43,611 nucleotides of DNA from a virus. Below, one piece after another: positions 1 through 7,072 of the stretch. Position 1 is the first letter of the stretch. Each line of letters opens with the position of its first letter. Where the stretch lies: IMG/VR virus record IMGVR_UViG_3300005518_000022, positions 1 to 43,611 of that record. One strand, given 5' to 3'. Position numbers and translations under genes: made by a program. Under the pieces are notes generated by a model. It worked only from the letters and a program-made list of their open reading frames with translations, made no database searches and was not told the DNA's origin.

Positions 1-90
1 AGCTGAGGCGCTGGACGCGGAGATCGCCCGCTGTGCCGTCGAGGGCTGGCCCAAGATCTCATTGCACATGGACGTGCGCGACGCCATGAA
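1..90. repeat. Terminal redundancy, left copy
   Basis: Bases 1-90 are identical to 43522-43611. Such an exact end overlap is the usual sign that an assembler closed a circular or circularly permuted molecule. A gene (43415 to 121) reads through the junction without interruption, which supports true circularity of the assembly rather than a biological 90-bp repeat. Confidence 0.95.
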
Positions 91-121
91 ACTCGCGCAG
101 TTCTTACGGAAGGCGGGATAA
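1..121 (+). CDS. 3' part of small hypothetical protein (begins at 43415)
   Basis: This is the end of a 75-residue protein whose 5' part is at 43415-43521 across the circular junction; its TAA stop is at 119-121. The joined protein is charged, starts MELKDDLARAIRRAGG and ends LAQFLRKAG. No recognised domain. It sits between two small virion-type genes and ahead of the next head-region gene, so it is probably a small protein of the head operon. Confidence 0.7.
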   Translation, partial: AEALDAEIARCAVEGWPKISLHMDVRDAMKLAQFLRKAG

Positions 122-782
122 CGCTACGGCCATCCAGATTCAGGGCAATGGGGGGACGGTCGTAGAAGTGAGCGGCACGGTCTTCCGGGGCATGCATGTG
201 CATGTCAAGCCGATTGAATATGGCGTCCTCGGGCATTACCGCGTGACGCATCGGTGTCTCTTGGCGACGGCCCAAGCCGCCGCCTCGCGGGTCTTCGAGG
301 GTCGGAATACCCACGCCTCGAATCTGATCGTGGCGACCCGGTTCATGGTGCGGACGGCCCAATCGGCCGCTGGCACCGCGCAGGACAATAGCTTGGACGT
401 ATTCCGCGATACCACCTTCTCCGCCGTGGATACGACGAACACCGTGACGCCCACAGCGATTGTGAAGCGCACGACGGGCATGGCGGCGGCTCCTGGTGCC
501 TTGGCGCTCAGAGGCGTGACGGCAACGGGCGTGGCGGCGGGGATGACGGGCGGGACGCGGACGCCGGATGCCTCGCCGTTCGCGCAGCATCCCATCTCCG
601 TGCAAGCGGCCGTCCAATGGCCCTTCAACGCCAGTGACATGCTGGACGATGTGAATGGGACGCATCCCTTTGTGTGGCAGAACAACGAGGGGTTCGAGGT
701 GCAGAACCGCGTGCTCAACGTCACGACCTATGGGGTCATGGCCTACTTCGATGTCTCGTGGGCCGAAGTGACGAGTTTCTGA
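120..782 (+). CDS. Hypothetical virion-type protein, start codon unresolved
   Basis: The frame is open from 90 and ends with TGA at 780-782. The first standard start is GTG 168, but the residues before it (ATAIQIQGNGGTVVEV) read like a normal protein N-terminus directly after the previous stop. No ATG, GTG or TTG lies there in frame, so the true start may be a rare codon or the sequence may carry an error near 120. The protein has no recognised domain. It is rich in Thr, Ala and Val with little charge, like phage structural proteins, and lies in the head operon. Coordinates mark the likely extent. Confidence 0.65.
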   Translation, partial: NATAIQIQGNGGTVVEVSGTVFRGMHVHVKPIEYGVLGHYRVTHRCLLATAQAAASRVFEGRNTHASNLIVATRFMVRTAQSAAGTAQDNSLDVFRDTTFSAVDTTNTVTPTAIVKRTTGMAAAPGALALRGVTATGVAAGMTGGTRTPDASPFAQHPISVQAAVQWPFNASDMLDDVNGTHPFVWQNNEGFEVQNRVLNVTTYGVMAYFDVSWAEVTSF

Positions 783-783
783 T

Positions 784-1056
784 GTGGCCAGCGCCTTCGT
801 CTCGGGACTGCGGCCGCGCGAGAAGCGGACACCGAATACCTGCGGATTCATCGTGCGCTGCTACTTCGCGGGCAACGATGTGCCCGACAACTTGGAGGGG
901 ACGGCCCAAGAGTTGGATTTCGAGATCGCCATCGGCTACACCTTGGCCGACCTGAAAACGGCGATGCTCAACAGTATCATTGCCTATGGAGCGATCCTCG
1001 GGCTCACGGTACTCTCGACGGATATTGACATCATTGGCTTTGAGTCCGGGCCCTGA
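784..1056 (+). CDS. Hypothetical protein, head operon
   Basis: A 90-residue protein of unknown function. GTG 784 is chosen because it follows the preceding stop by one base; an overlapping ATG at 782 is in another frame. The middle (QELDFEIAIGYTLADLKTAM) is helical and the C-terminus hydrophobic. Its position in an unbroken chain of small genes between portal and head-morphogenesis genes suggests a virion or assembly role, but nothing in the sequence proves that. Confidence 0.6.
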   Translation: MASAFVSGLRPREKRTPNTCGFIVRCYFAGNDVPDNLEGTAQELDFEIAIGYTLADLKTAMLNSIIAYGAILGLTVLSTDIDIIGFESGP

Positions 1057-1272
1057 ATGCTCATTGCCCGTGGAGAATTGGCAATGGTGGCGGGGACACA
1101 GACGGTGACGGTCCCCCGGATTCCTGCTTCAGCCGTCGTGGTGCTCTCGCCCCGCTCGCTCTTGGGGACCATCGGGACGCTGGCCTGGTCTATTAACGCC
1201 GGGGTCTCCTTCACCGTGGTCAGTACGAGCGTCTTGGATTTGAGCGTCGTGCGCTATGCGGTGTTTGTATGA
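1057..1272 (+). CDS. Small hydrophobic hypothetical protein
   Basis: A 71-residue protein starting at ATG immediately after the previous TGA. It is almost entirely small and hydrophobic residues (Val, Ala, Leu, Ser, Thr) with few charges, which fits a beta-rich packed virion protein better than a transmembrane helix. The last four bases overlap the next gene (ATGA), implying coupled translation. Confidence 0.6.
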   Translation: MLIARGELAMVAGTQTVTVPRIPASAVVVLSPRSLLGTIGTLAWSINAGVSFTVVSTSVLDLSVVRYAVFV

Positions 1273-1730
1273 GCGTCCTCCTCGCCCTCCAAGGCACCGC
1301 GCCGTTTGTCGCCACCGATACTGATAGCTTCACGCTCTCCGAGCTGGAGCGGGTCAGCGTCCAAGCTGTCAGCCCCGAATCCCTAGCGCTCAGTGAAGCC
1401 TTTGCGCTCGATGCCAAGTCCCTGGACAGTGAGTTCATGTTGGCTGGGGATGCCCACAGCCTCAATGCCGCGTTGGCCACCAGTGAATCGGGCACGATTT
1501 CGGAGACCGAAACGGCTTCACAGTCTGGCGGTGGCGGCCCGCAGTTCGACACGGATACGTTCACGTTCAGCGAGTCGGAGCGCATCTTCGTCCTGGCGCT
1601 GCCAGAGTTTACGGAAAGCATCGTCCCGCAATATCAGCGCCGTCGCAAGCATCCTGACTATGCGCTGGCGGCGATTGCCGCGGCGAGTTGGGAGACCTAC
1701 TTCGAGTTGCCCGATGATTCTGTGGACTAA
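1269..1730 (+). CDS. Acidic Ser/Glu-rich protein with internal repeats
   Basis: 153 residues starting at an ATG that overlaps the previous stop. It contains repeated acidic segments of the type DTDSFTLSELER and DTDTFTFSESER, a Gly linker (SGGGG), and a short basic stretch QYQRRRKHPDYA near the C-terminus. The repeats suggest small beta or fibrous modules. The family is not recognised. It overlaps the following head-morphogenesis gene by 17 bases and may be a virion surface protein. Confidence 0.6.
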   Translation: MSVLLALQGTAPFVATDTDSFTLSELERVSVQAVSPESLALSEAFALDAKSLDSEFMLAGDAHSLNAALATSESGTISETETASQSGGGGPQFDTDTFTFSESERIFVLALPEFTESIVPQYQRRRKHPDYALAAIAAASWETYFELPDDSVD

Positions 1731-2607
1731 GCCCCCCGTCCAGGTGGTGCAGAAAGCCCCGGGCGACCAATGGTGGCGGGCGCTGCATCGGGTGGCCGAT
1801 GGCTTAGAGCCCGATGTGCGCTTGGCCTTCCTTCGGGCGGTGCGGATGGTGCAGGCCAAGCTCGATATCGTGAACTTGGAAGATGCGTTGAGTCGGGGCC
1901 AGTTAAGCCACGCCGCCTTCTGGGACGCGCTGCAATCGGAGTTGGACTCCTCGATGCGGTCGCCCATTCGGGAAGCCTTGATGGGCGGGGCCGAGATCGC
2001 GGATCGCCGCCTGCCCTCGGGGACGATGCGGTTTGACTTGACCAACCCGGCGGCCGTCCGCGCGGTGGATACCCACGTCGCGCAACTTGTCCAAGAGATT
2101 ACCGACGAGAGCCGGACAGCGATTCAAGACCTGGTGCGGGAGAGTTTGCAAGGGAGTTACGACGTGCATCAGCTCGCCCGCCAAGTCCGAGGGAGTATCG
2201 GCTTGACGAGTCGCTATGCCGTGGCGGTCGAACGCTACCGGGCCAATCTCGTTGAACAGGGGATGGCCGAAGGGAAAGCGGCCGACCGGGCGCAGTCCTA
2301 TGCGGATCGATTGCTCCGAGCACGGGCGGAGAGCATCGCCCGCACGGAAGTGATTCGCGCGACCTCAGCCGGACAGCAAGCCGTGTGGGGCGACGCCCAA
2401 GCGGAAGGCTTGCTCCCCGTGGATGCCCAACGCATCTGGATTGTGACGCCCGATGATCGGCTGTGTGAGATTTGCGCGGCGATGGAGGGCCAAGTCGTGG
2501 GTCTCAACGAACCTTTCCAATCAGACGACGTAGGTGCGGTGGACTATCCGCCAGCGCATCCCGCGTGTCGCTGTGCGGTCGGGATCGCGCCCCAAGAGGA
2601 ACCGTGA
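1714..2607 (+). CDS. Phage head morphogenesis protein (Mu gpF / SPP1 gp7 type)
   Basis: A 297-residue minor head protein of the kind that associates with the portal during procapsid assembly. ATG 1714 is chosen, overlapping the previous gene by 17 bases. The C-terminal part carries the family pattern: a helical segment with RAESIARTEVIRATSAGQQ, then TPDDRLCEICAAMEGQ and the closing HPACRCAVGI with paired cysteines. The Cys pairs may bind metal. Location after the portal and before protease and capsid genes is typical. Confidence 0.88.
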   Translation: MILWTKPPVQVVQKAPGDQWWRALHRVADGLEPDVRLAFLRAVRMVQAKLDIVNLEDALSRGQLSHAAFWDALQSELDSSMRSPIREALMGGAEIADRRLPSGTMRFDLTNPAAVRAVDTHVAQLVQEITDESRTAIQDLVRESLQGSYDVHQLARQVRGSIGLTSRYAVAVERYRANLVEQGMAEGKAADRAQSYADRLLRARAESIARTEVIRATSAGQQAVWGDAQAEGLLPVDAQRIWIVTPDDRLCEICAAMEGQVVGLNEPFQSDDVGAVDYPPAHPACRCAVGIAPQEEP

Positions 2608-3230
2608 AACTCCACCGCAGCGTCGCCATTGTCGGGCTTGACCGTCCCGGCGAATGGGTCTCCCACTTCAATGCGCCAGGAACGGAAGTCTGGAGCTTGA
2701 ATAGCGCCCACGAAGTGCTGCCGGGCGTCCACTTTCATCGCTACTTCGAGCTGCATCGCCGCGCCTATCTCCAGCGATACGAGATGGGGAATTGGGAAGC
2801 GCGCCTCAAATGGATGCGCGACCTGAAACGCAAGGATTGTCCGGTCTATGTCTGGGAAGTCTGGCCGGAATGCAAGACGGCGCGTCTCTATCCGAAAGCG
2901 GACGTGGAGCAGCTCACGCCACACGGGCGCTACCATCTCGGCAGTTTCGATTGGATGGTGGCGCTGGCCATTCTGGAAGGCTTCGAGACGATCAAGCTCT
3001 TTGCGGTGGACTTCTCGCGCGGCGGCGAACCCATCGGGGCGCGGGCGTGTCTGGAATACTGGCTCGGCTTCGCCGAAGGGCGCGGCATTGGGGTGGAAGT
3101 GTTCGGGCGTGGTGACCTGTTCAAGACCTATCAGCTCCTGCGGTCGGACAAGCAATATGGCATTGAGGATGTGCATCTGGTAGAGGATGCGCCCGATATT
3201 TCCGGCGTGGTATGGCAAACGAAACGCTGA
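2604..3230 (+). CDS. Putative GT42-like glycosyltransferase (paralogue of 9937 gene)
   Basis: 208 residues from GTG 2604, overlapping the previous stop as GTGA. The N-terminus SVAIVG and WSLN (30-33), the segment SFDWMVALAILEGFETIKLF (114-133) and VDF (135-137), then LEYWLGFAEGRGIGVEVF (150-167), align by eye with the CMP-binding core of Campylobacter Cst-II-type (GT42) sialyltransferases, and with the larger protein at 9937. The catalytic-type His seen in that paralogue is absent here (IGARACLEYW). Directly upstream of a NeuA-like gene, it could transfer the activated sugar or be an inactive partner. The fold assignment is from memory of the family. Confidence 0.6.
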   Translation: MKLHRSVAIVGLDRPGEWVSHFNAPGTEVWSLNSAHEVLPGVHFHRYFELHRRAYLQRYEMGNWEARLKWMRDLKRKDCPVYVWEVWPECKTARLYPKADVEQLTPHGRYHLGSFDWMVALAILEGFETIKLFAVDFSRGGEPIGARACLEYWLGFAEGRGIGVEVFGRGDLFKTYQLLRSDKQYGIEDVHLVEDAPDISGVVWQTKR

Positions 3231-4339
3231 TCGTCATTCCCGTGCGGGCGGGGTCGGTCGGCATCCCCCACAAAGCCACCCGCTTGCTGGGGGGCGTTTC
3301 CCCGCTGGTGCGAACGATTCGCACCGCGCAGCAAACGGGGCAGACCGTATTGGTCACGACAACCGATGCACGGCTCTCCGAGGTGGCACGGGGCGAAGGG
3401 GCGATCGTCGTTCACGAATCCCCATCGCTGAATCCCGACGGCTCCCGGAGCCTAGATGCGGCAGTCCACGCCGTGGTCGAGCCGTATCCTTGGCCAGCCC
3501 AAACCGTGGTGACGCTCCAAGCGACCTGCCCCTTCACCACCGTGGAGACCGTCCGGCGCTGCATCCAACTATCGCAAGAGCTGGACTGCTCGGTCTTGAC
3601 CGTGCGGGATGACCGGGCGTTGCGCTGGACGATGACGCCCAACGAACCCCATCTCACCGACCGCGCCCCGGCGAGAGTCATTCGCCAGCATATGCCCCCG
3701 ACCTGGCGGGAGACGGGAGCCGTCTTTGCGACGCCCCGACGCTACGTCATATCCGATTACCGCTTCGCACCCACAACCTACTTGCTCCCCGTGACGGGCG
3801 CCGAAGCGATTGACTTGGACGCCCCGGAAGATTGGGCGGTGGCCGAATGGTATGCCGGGGCTCCGTCCACCCGCGAATGCTTGATGGCCCGCGTCTTGGC
3901 GGATCAGCGGCCGCCCGATAGTCCGAGCAACCTCATCATCCAACTCTCCGCTTGGGATGAGGAGACGGACGACACGTCCTTCCGGGATGCCACGCTGCGG
4001 AATCTCTCAGGCGAACTCTTGCAGCCCCGGGGGACGAATACGCGTGAAGAAGCCCAGATGTGTGCGGGGGCAGTGAAGCGGGTGCGGGACGTGCTCTTGC
4101 TGACCTCAGCCTATCACCAACCCCGGGCCTTTCTCACCTTCCTGAAAGTCCTCCAGCAGCATCATTGGGCGCAGCGGGTGCGGCTCTGGAATGTTCCGGC
4201 CGCTTCCCGGATGGACAAGCTCCCAGCCGAATGGCAGAAGATTACCGCCTATCAAACGAAAGGACATGTCGCGTCGTTGGAGGATGGCTTGACCCATCTC
4301 GACTGGCGCGATCGGCAGGTGGCATGCCTGGCGACCTGA
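3212..4339 (+). CDS. NeuA-like CMP-nonulosonate cytidylyltransferase fused to a DUF218-like domain
   Basis: 375 residues. Residues 5-220 match CMP-sialic acid synthetases: nucleotide-binding PVRAGSVGIPHK (10-21), TTTDARL, LQATCPFTT, RETGAVFATPRR and the closing DLDAPEDWAVAEW. The predicted reaction is CTP plus a nine-carbon sugar acid to CMP-sugar. After about residue 225 comes a second region with GTNTREEA and LLLTSAYHQPRAFLTFL, the signature half of DUF218 (YdcF/SanA-like) proteins. Fusion of the two is unusual, and the DUF218 part looks shortened at its front. It overlaps the previous gene by 19 bases and lies in the sugar cassette. Confidence 0.85.
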   Translation: MANETLIVIPVRAGSVGIPHKATRLLGGVSPLVRTIRTAQQTGQTVLVTTTDARLSEVARGEGAIVVHESPSLNPDGSRSLDAAVHAVVEPYPWPAQTVVTLQATCPFTTVETVRRCIQLSQELDCSVLTVRDDRALRWTMTPNEPHLTDRAPARVIRQHMPPTWRETGAVFATPRRYVISDYRFAPTTYLLPVTGAEAIDLDAPEDWAVAEWYAGAPSTRECLMARVLADQRPPDSPSNLIIQLSAWDEETDDTSFRDATLRNLSGELLQPRGTNTREEAQMCAGAVKRVRDVLLLTSAYHQPRAFLTFLKVLQQHHWAQRVRLWNVPAASRMDKLPAEWQKITAYQTKGHVASLEDGLTHLDWRDRQVACLAT

Positions 4340-4341
4340 AA

Positions 4342-4485
4342 ATGACGCTGACTATCCTCGATCTGCCAGACATTATGGAGATAATCGAGGAGTGTCTTTC
4401 AGAGGTGCCCTCATGGCAACAGGAGCAGCTTCGCGCTCGTTTACAGGTCATCATTGATCGCGCCAAGAGCCGATGCGCTACTTGA
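4342..4485 (+). CDS. Small hypothetical protein in sugar cassette
   Basis: A 47-residue frame starting ATG 4342 (an in-frame ATG at 4324 is an alternative) and overlapping the epimerase start by 13 bases. It has an acidic amphipathic segment (DLPDIMEIIEECLSEV) and a basic helical tail (ARLQVIIDRAKSRC). It fills the only gap in the cassette and fits the overlap pattern of its neighbours. No family is recognised. Confidence 0.5.
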   Translation: MTLTILDLPDIMEIIEECLSEVPSWQQEQLRARLQVIIDRAKSRCAT

Positions 4486-5414
4486 TCTGTGGCGGATCGG
4501 GATTTATCGGGAGCCACTTGGCCCGGCATCTTCTCGCTGACGGCCATCAAGTCACCACGGTGGATATGAAAGCCTCTCCTATCCGGGGGACGCATCACGT
4601 CTATGGCAACGTGGCGGAACGCCGCTTGATGACCCCGCTCATCCAGCGCCATGATGGGGTGTTTCACTTGGCTGCGGTGGTAGGATTTGCGAAGGTCATG
4701 CCGAACGTGATCCAGACCGTGACGGAGACTACCGCCACCTCACAAACGGTCTTTGCCATCGCTAGCCAGACCAAAACGCGGACGCTCTTTACCTCGACTT
4801 CGGCAGTTTATGGGCGAGGGAACGGGCATCCCGCGAAGGAAACGGACGATGCCTTAGTGGGGCCCTCTCCGACGCAGAGTTGGAGCTATGCGTATGCGAA
4901 AGCCGCCGCCGAGTGTCTCGCCTTTGCCTATCACCGGGAAGCGCAGGCCCCGATCATCGTGACGCGGGTATTCAATACCGTGGGGCCGGGCCAGTCGGCG
5001 GAAGCGGGATTCGTCTTACCCCGGTTCTGCAAGCAAGCCTTGCATGGGGAGCCGTTGACCGTCTATGCCCCAGGGACACAGCGGCGAACGTTCTGCCACG
5101 TCTCGGATGTGGTGCGAGCGTTAGCGGATTTGATGACGTGTGACGAAGCGGTGGGCGAGCTGGTGAATGTTGGGGGGACGGCGAATGTCTCGGTACGGAC
5201 GCTGGCCGAGGTGGTGCGGTTCCGGGCGAATAGCTTGAGTCCGGTCACCGTCCAGCCGCCGCCCTATCCCACCGGCTATGACGACATCGAAGCGCGGCAA
5301 CCCGATCTGACGAAGATCGCGGGGCTGATAGACTACGTCCCCAAGTATTCATTGGATGAAATGGTGGATGACGGGTTAGCCAGTGTCCAAGAACGGAGGC
5401 TGCAACTCGCGTGA
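4473..5414 (+). CDS. NAD-dependent sugar-nucleotide epimerase (extended SDR)
   Basis: 313 residues. GGSGFIG (7-13) and Asp31 form the NAD-binding Rossmann start; TSTSAVYG (107-114), Tyr139 and Lys143 (YAYAK) give the SDR catalytic set; RVFNTVGPGQ and RTFCHVSDVVRA are typical of GalE-like enzymes acting on NDP-sugars. The TDE motif of 4,6-dehydratases is absent (STSAVYG instead), so an epimerase is more likely than a LegB/PseB-type dehydratase. Its place between NeuA- and NeuB-like genes implies it supplies or edits the precursor sugar. The substrate is unknown. Confidence 0.88.
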   Translation: MRYLICGGSGFIGSHLARHLLADGHQVTTVDMKASPIRGTHHVYGNVAERRLMTPLIQRHDGVFHLAAVVGFAKVMPNVIQTVTETTATSQTVFAIASQTKTRTLFTSTSAVYGRGNGHPAKETDDALVGPSPTQSWSYAYAKAAAECLAFAYHREAQAPIIVTRVFNTVGPGQSAEAGFVLPRFCKQALHGEPLTVYAPGTQRRTFCHVSDVVRALADLMTCDEAVGELVNVGGTANVSVRTLAEVVRFRANSLSPVTVQPPPYPTGYDDIEARQPDLTKIAGLIDYVPKYSLDEMVDDGLASVQERRLQLA

Positions 5415-6436
5415 AGCTGCCCTATTTGATTTGCGAGATTGGGCTCAACCATGACGGATCGCTGACCCGCGCCGTGCAAATGATTTATGCCATTGCGGAA
5501 GCGGGCCGAGGGTATGCGGGGGGCATTGCGGCGAAGTTTCAAGCGGTCTTTCCTGACAGGCTCTGCACCAAGACCGCGCCCGTCTATTTCCAGCAGGACG
5601 GGAATCCTGCCCAGACGCAGCACGAGTTCTTCTCTCGGAGCGCGACGTTCAGCCGCGCCGATTATGAGCACCTGGCGCAGGAATGCCGGAGTGCGGGGAT
5701 AGACTTCCTCTGCACGGCCTTTGATGTGGAGACGGTTGGCTGGCTGGCGCCGCTCGTCAAAGCGTTCAAGGTGGCGAGCGCCGATATCACAAATCTACCT
5801 TTGCTGGAAGCGATCGCTGCCTATGGCAAGCCGATCTACCTGTCCACGGGGGCTGCCACACAGATAGAGGTCGCAAATGCGGTTCGTGGCATTGCCAAGA
5901 GCAGGATCAATGTGCGGCGCGACCTTACGTTTCTACATTGCGTCTTGGCATATCCCACGCCTACAAATCAAGCTGCGCTCAGCCAAATTACCGCCCTACG
6001 GGAGTTTCAGCGCGGCGATTGGTCGTGTCCCGTCGGATATTCCGACCATACCCTGTTCAATCTCGACGTGCTGACTACGGCGTGGCTCTTGGGAGCCTCG
6101 GTGATCGAGAAGCACTTCACGCTCGACAAGGGCCTGCCGGGAAACGACCATTACCATTCGGCGGATGCGGCCGATCTGAAGGCGCTGATCGCCAAGTTCC
6201 AGTTCTTGCAAACCATCATTGGAGACGGGGAAAAGCGGGTGCTCCCGATTGAGGAGGTCTCCCGCCAGTACGCGCGGCGGGGTCTCTATGCGGCTCGCCC
6301 CATTTCAGCGGGCAAGGTGCTCGAAGCAGCTGATGTGGCTATCCTGCGTCCCACCGCGCGGTTAGGCCCCGAACGCTACGCCGAGTTGATCGGTCAGCCG
6401 TTCCCGGAAAGCCGGGCCGAAGGAGAGCCGCTGTAG
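5411..6436 (+). CDS. NeuB-like nonulosonic (sialic) acid synthase
   Basis: 341 residues from GTG 5411 (GTGA overlap). These enzymes condense phosphoenolpyruvate with a six-carbon amino sugar to give a nine-carbon nonulosonic acid. Family landmarks are complete: EIGLNHDG (9-16), KVASADITNLPLL (120-132), LSTGAAT, LHCVLAYPTP, VGYSDHT (His213), EKHFTLDKGLPGNDH (His235), and a C-terminal antifreeze-like SAF domain beginning RRGLYAARPISAGKVL (289-304). The two histidines correspond to the metal ligands of the family. Length is normal, and the gene looks intact and functional. It ends the cassette ahead of a terminator. The exact sugar (NeuAc, legionaminic or pseudaminic) cannot be told. Confidence 0.92.
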   Translation: MKLPYLICEIGLNHDGSLTRAVQMIYAIAEAGRGYAGGIAAKFQAVFPDRLCTKTAPVYFQQDGNPAQTQHEFFSRSATFSRADYEHLAQECRSAGIDFLCTAFDVETVGWLAPLVKAFKVASADITNLPLLEAIAAYGKPIYLSTGAATQIEVANAVRGIAKSRINVRRDLTFLHCVLAYPTPTNQAALSQITALREFQRGDWSCPVGYSDHTLFNLDVLTTAWLLGASVIEKHFTLDKGLPGNDHYHSADAADLKALIAKFQFLQTIIGDGEKRVLPIEEVSRQYARRGLYAARPISAGKVLEAADVAILRPTARLGPERYAELIGQPFPESRAEGEPL

Positions 6437-6440
6437 GGAC

Positions 6441-6470
6441 TTGCGCAGGGGTGCAGGAAGTTGCACTATA
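6441..6470 (+). promoter_or_regulatory. Putative promoter or regulator site, copy A
   Basis: TTGCGC at 6441-6446 is followed by TGCA and GAAGTTGCACT, ending ACTATA (6465-6470). The same 30-base pattern occurs at 38565 with 24 identities and no gap. TTGCGC could be a -35 element with a -10 near 6464-6470. A TTG lies exactly 36 bases downstream (6477) and opens a 12-codon frame ending inside the following terminator. Confidence 0.45.
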
Positions 6471-6494
6471 CGGGCGTTGGGGGAAGCAGTCATC

Positions 6495-6534
6495 GCGGGC
6501 CTTTCTCAGTTCTGAAGAGGGCCCGCCGTTTTTT
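6495..6534 (+). terminator. Rho-independent terminator before the capsid operon
   Basis: GCGGGC at 6495-6500 pairs with GCCCGC at 6521-6526. The stem extends inward by C6501-G6520 and weaker pairs, and a run of six T follows at 6529-6534. The hairpin separates the sugar cassette from the protease-capsid operon by only seven bases, so capsid transcription must either read through it or be antiterminated. Confidence 0.85.
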
Positions 6535-6541
6535 CTAGGAG

Positions 6542-7072
6542 ATGACGTTGCCGATCGCCGGTTACAAGGATTTTGCTGCGTGCGTCGCGGCGAACAGCGA
6601 CAAGGCCGATCCAAAGGCGTATTGCGGCACGATTGAAGCCGCAACACAGAAAGCCTTGGAGGCGGATCAAGCCTTGAAAGACGGCACCATCCCGGAGCGT
6701 CCCGTCCTCAAAGTGGACGAAGAGCAAAAGATGGTCTTTGGCTGGGCGAACGTCGCCATGCTGAGTGAGACCGAGCCCGTGGTGGATTTGCAGGACGATG
6801 TGATCGACGGCGCGACTCTAGAAAAAGCGGCCTACGATTACGTCCGGCGCTACCGCGTCGTGAACGACATGCATCACGGGCCGGCCGTGGGCGATCTGGT
6901 CGAATCCTTCGTCATCACCCCGGAAAAGCTCAAAGCGATGGGCCTGAAAGCCGATGGGGCTCCGGCGGTCGGGATGTGGGTCGGCTACAAGCTCGATGAC
7001 AGCGAATGGGCGGCATTCAAGCGGGGCGAGCGGCCCATGTTCTCGATCGAAGGGGAAGCGCAGCATGCCTAA
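6542..7072 (+). CDS. Prohead serine protease, XkdF-like
   Basis: A 176-residue maturation protease that would cleave scaffold and head proteins. The core matches the XkdF family: MVFGWANVAM, VVDLQDDVIDGATLEKAAYDY, a conserved H in NDMHHGPAVGDLVESFV, and the MFSIEGEA segment near the end with the likely catalytic Ser. AGGAG at 6537-6541 touches ATG 6542, so TTG 6548 at six-base spacing may be the real start (MPIAGYKDFAACV). The N-terminus contains two cysteines. It overlaps the scaffold gene by eight bases. Confidence 0.82.
   Translation: MTLPIAGYKDFAACVAANSDKADPKAYCGTIEAATQKALEADQALKDGTIPERPVLKVDEEQKMVFGWANVAMLSETEPVVDLQDDVIDGATLEKAAYDYVRRYRVVNDMHHGPAVGDLVESFVITPEKLKAMGLKADGAPAVGMWVGYKLDDSEWAAFKRGERPMFSIEGEAQHA

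Noticed and set aside
4473-5414. LegB/PseB-type 4,6-dehydratase
   Set aside because: The TDE motif typical of the dehydratases is replaced by STSAVYG, so an epimerase or other extended SDR fits better.
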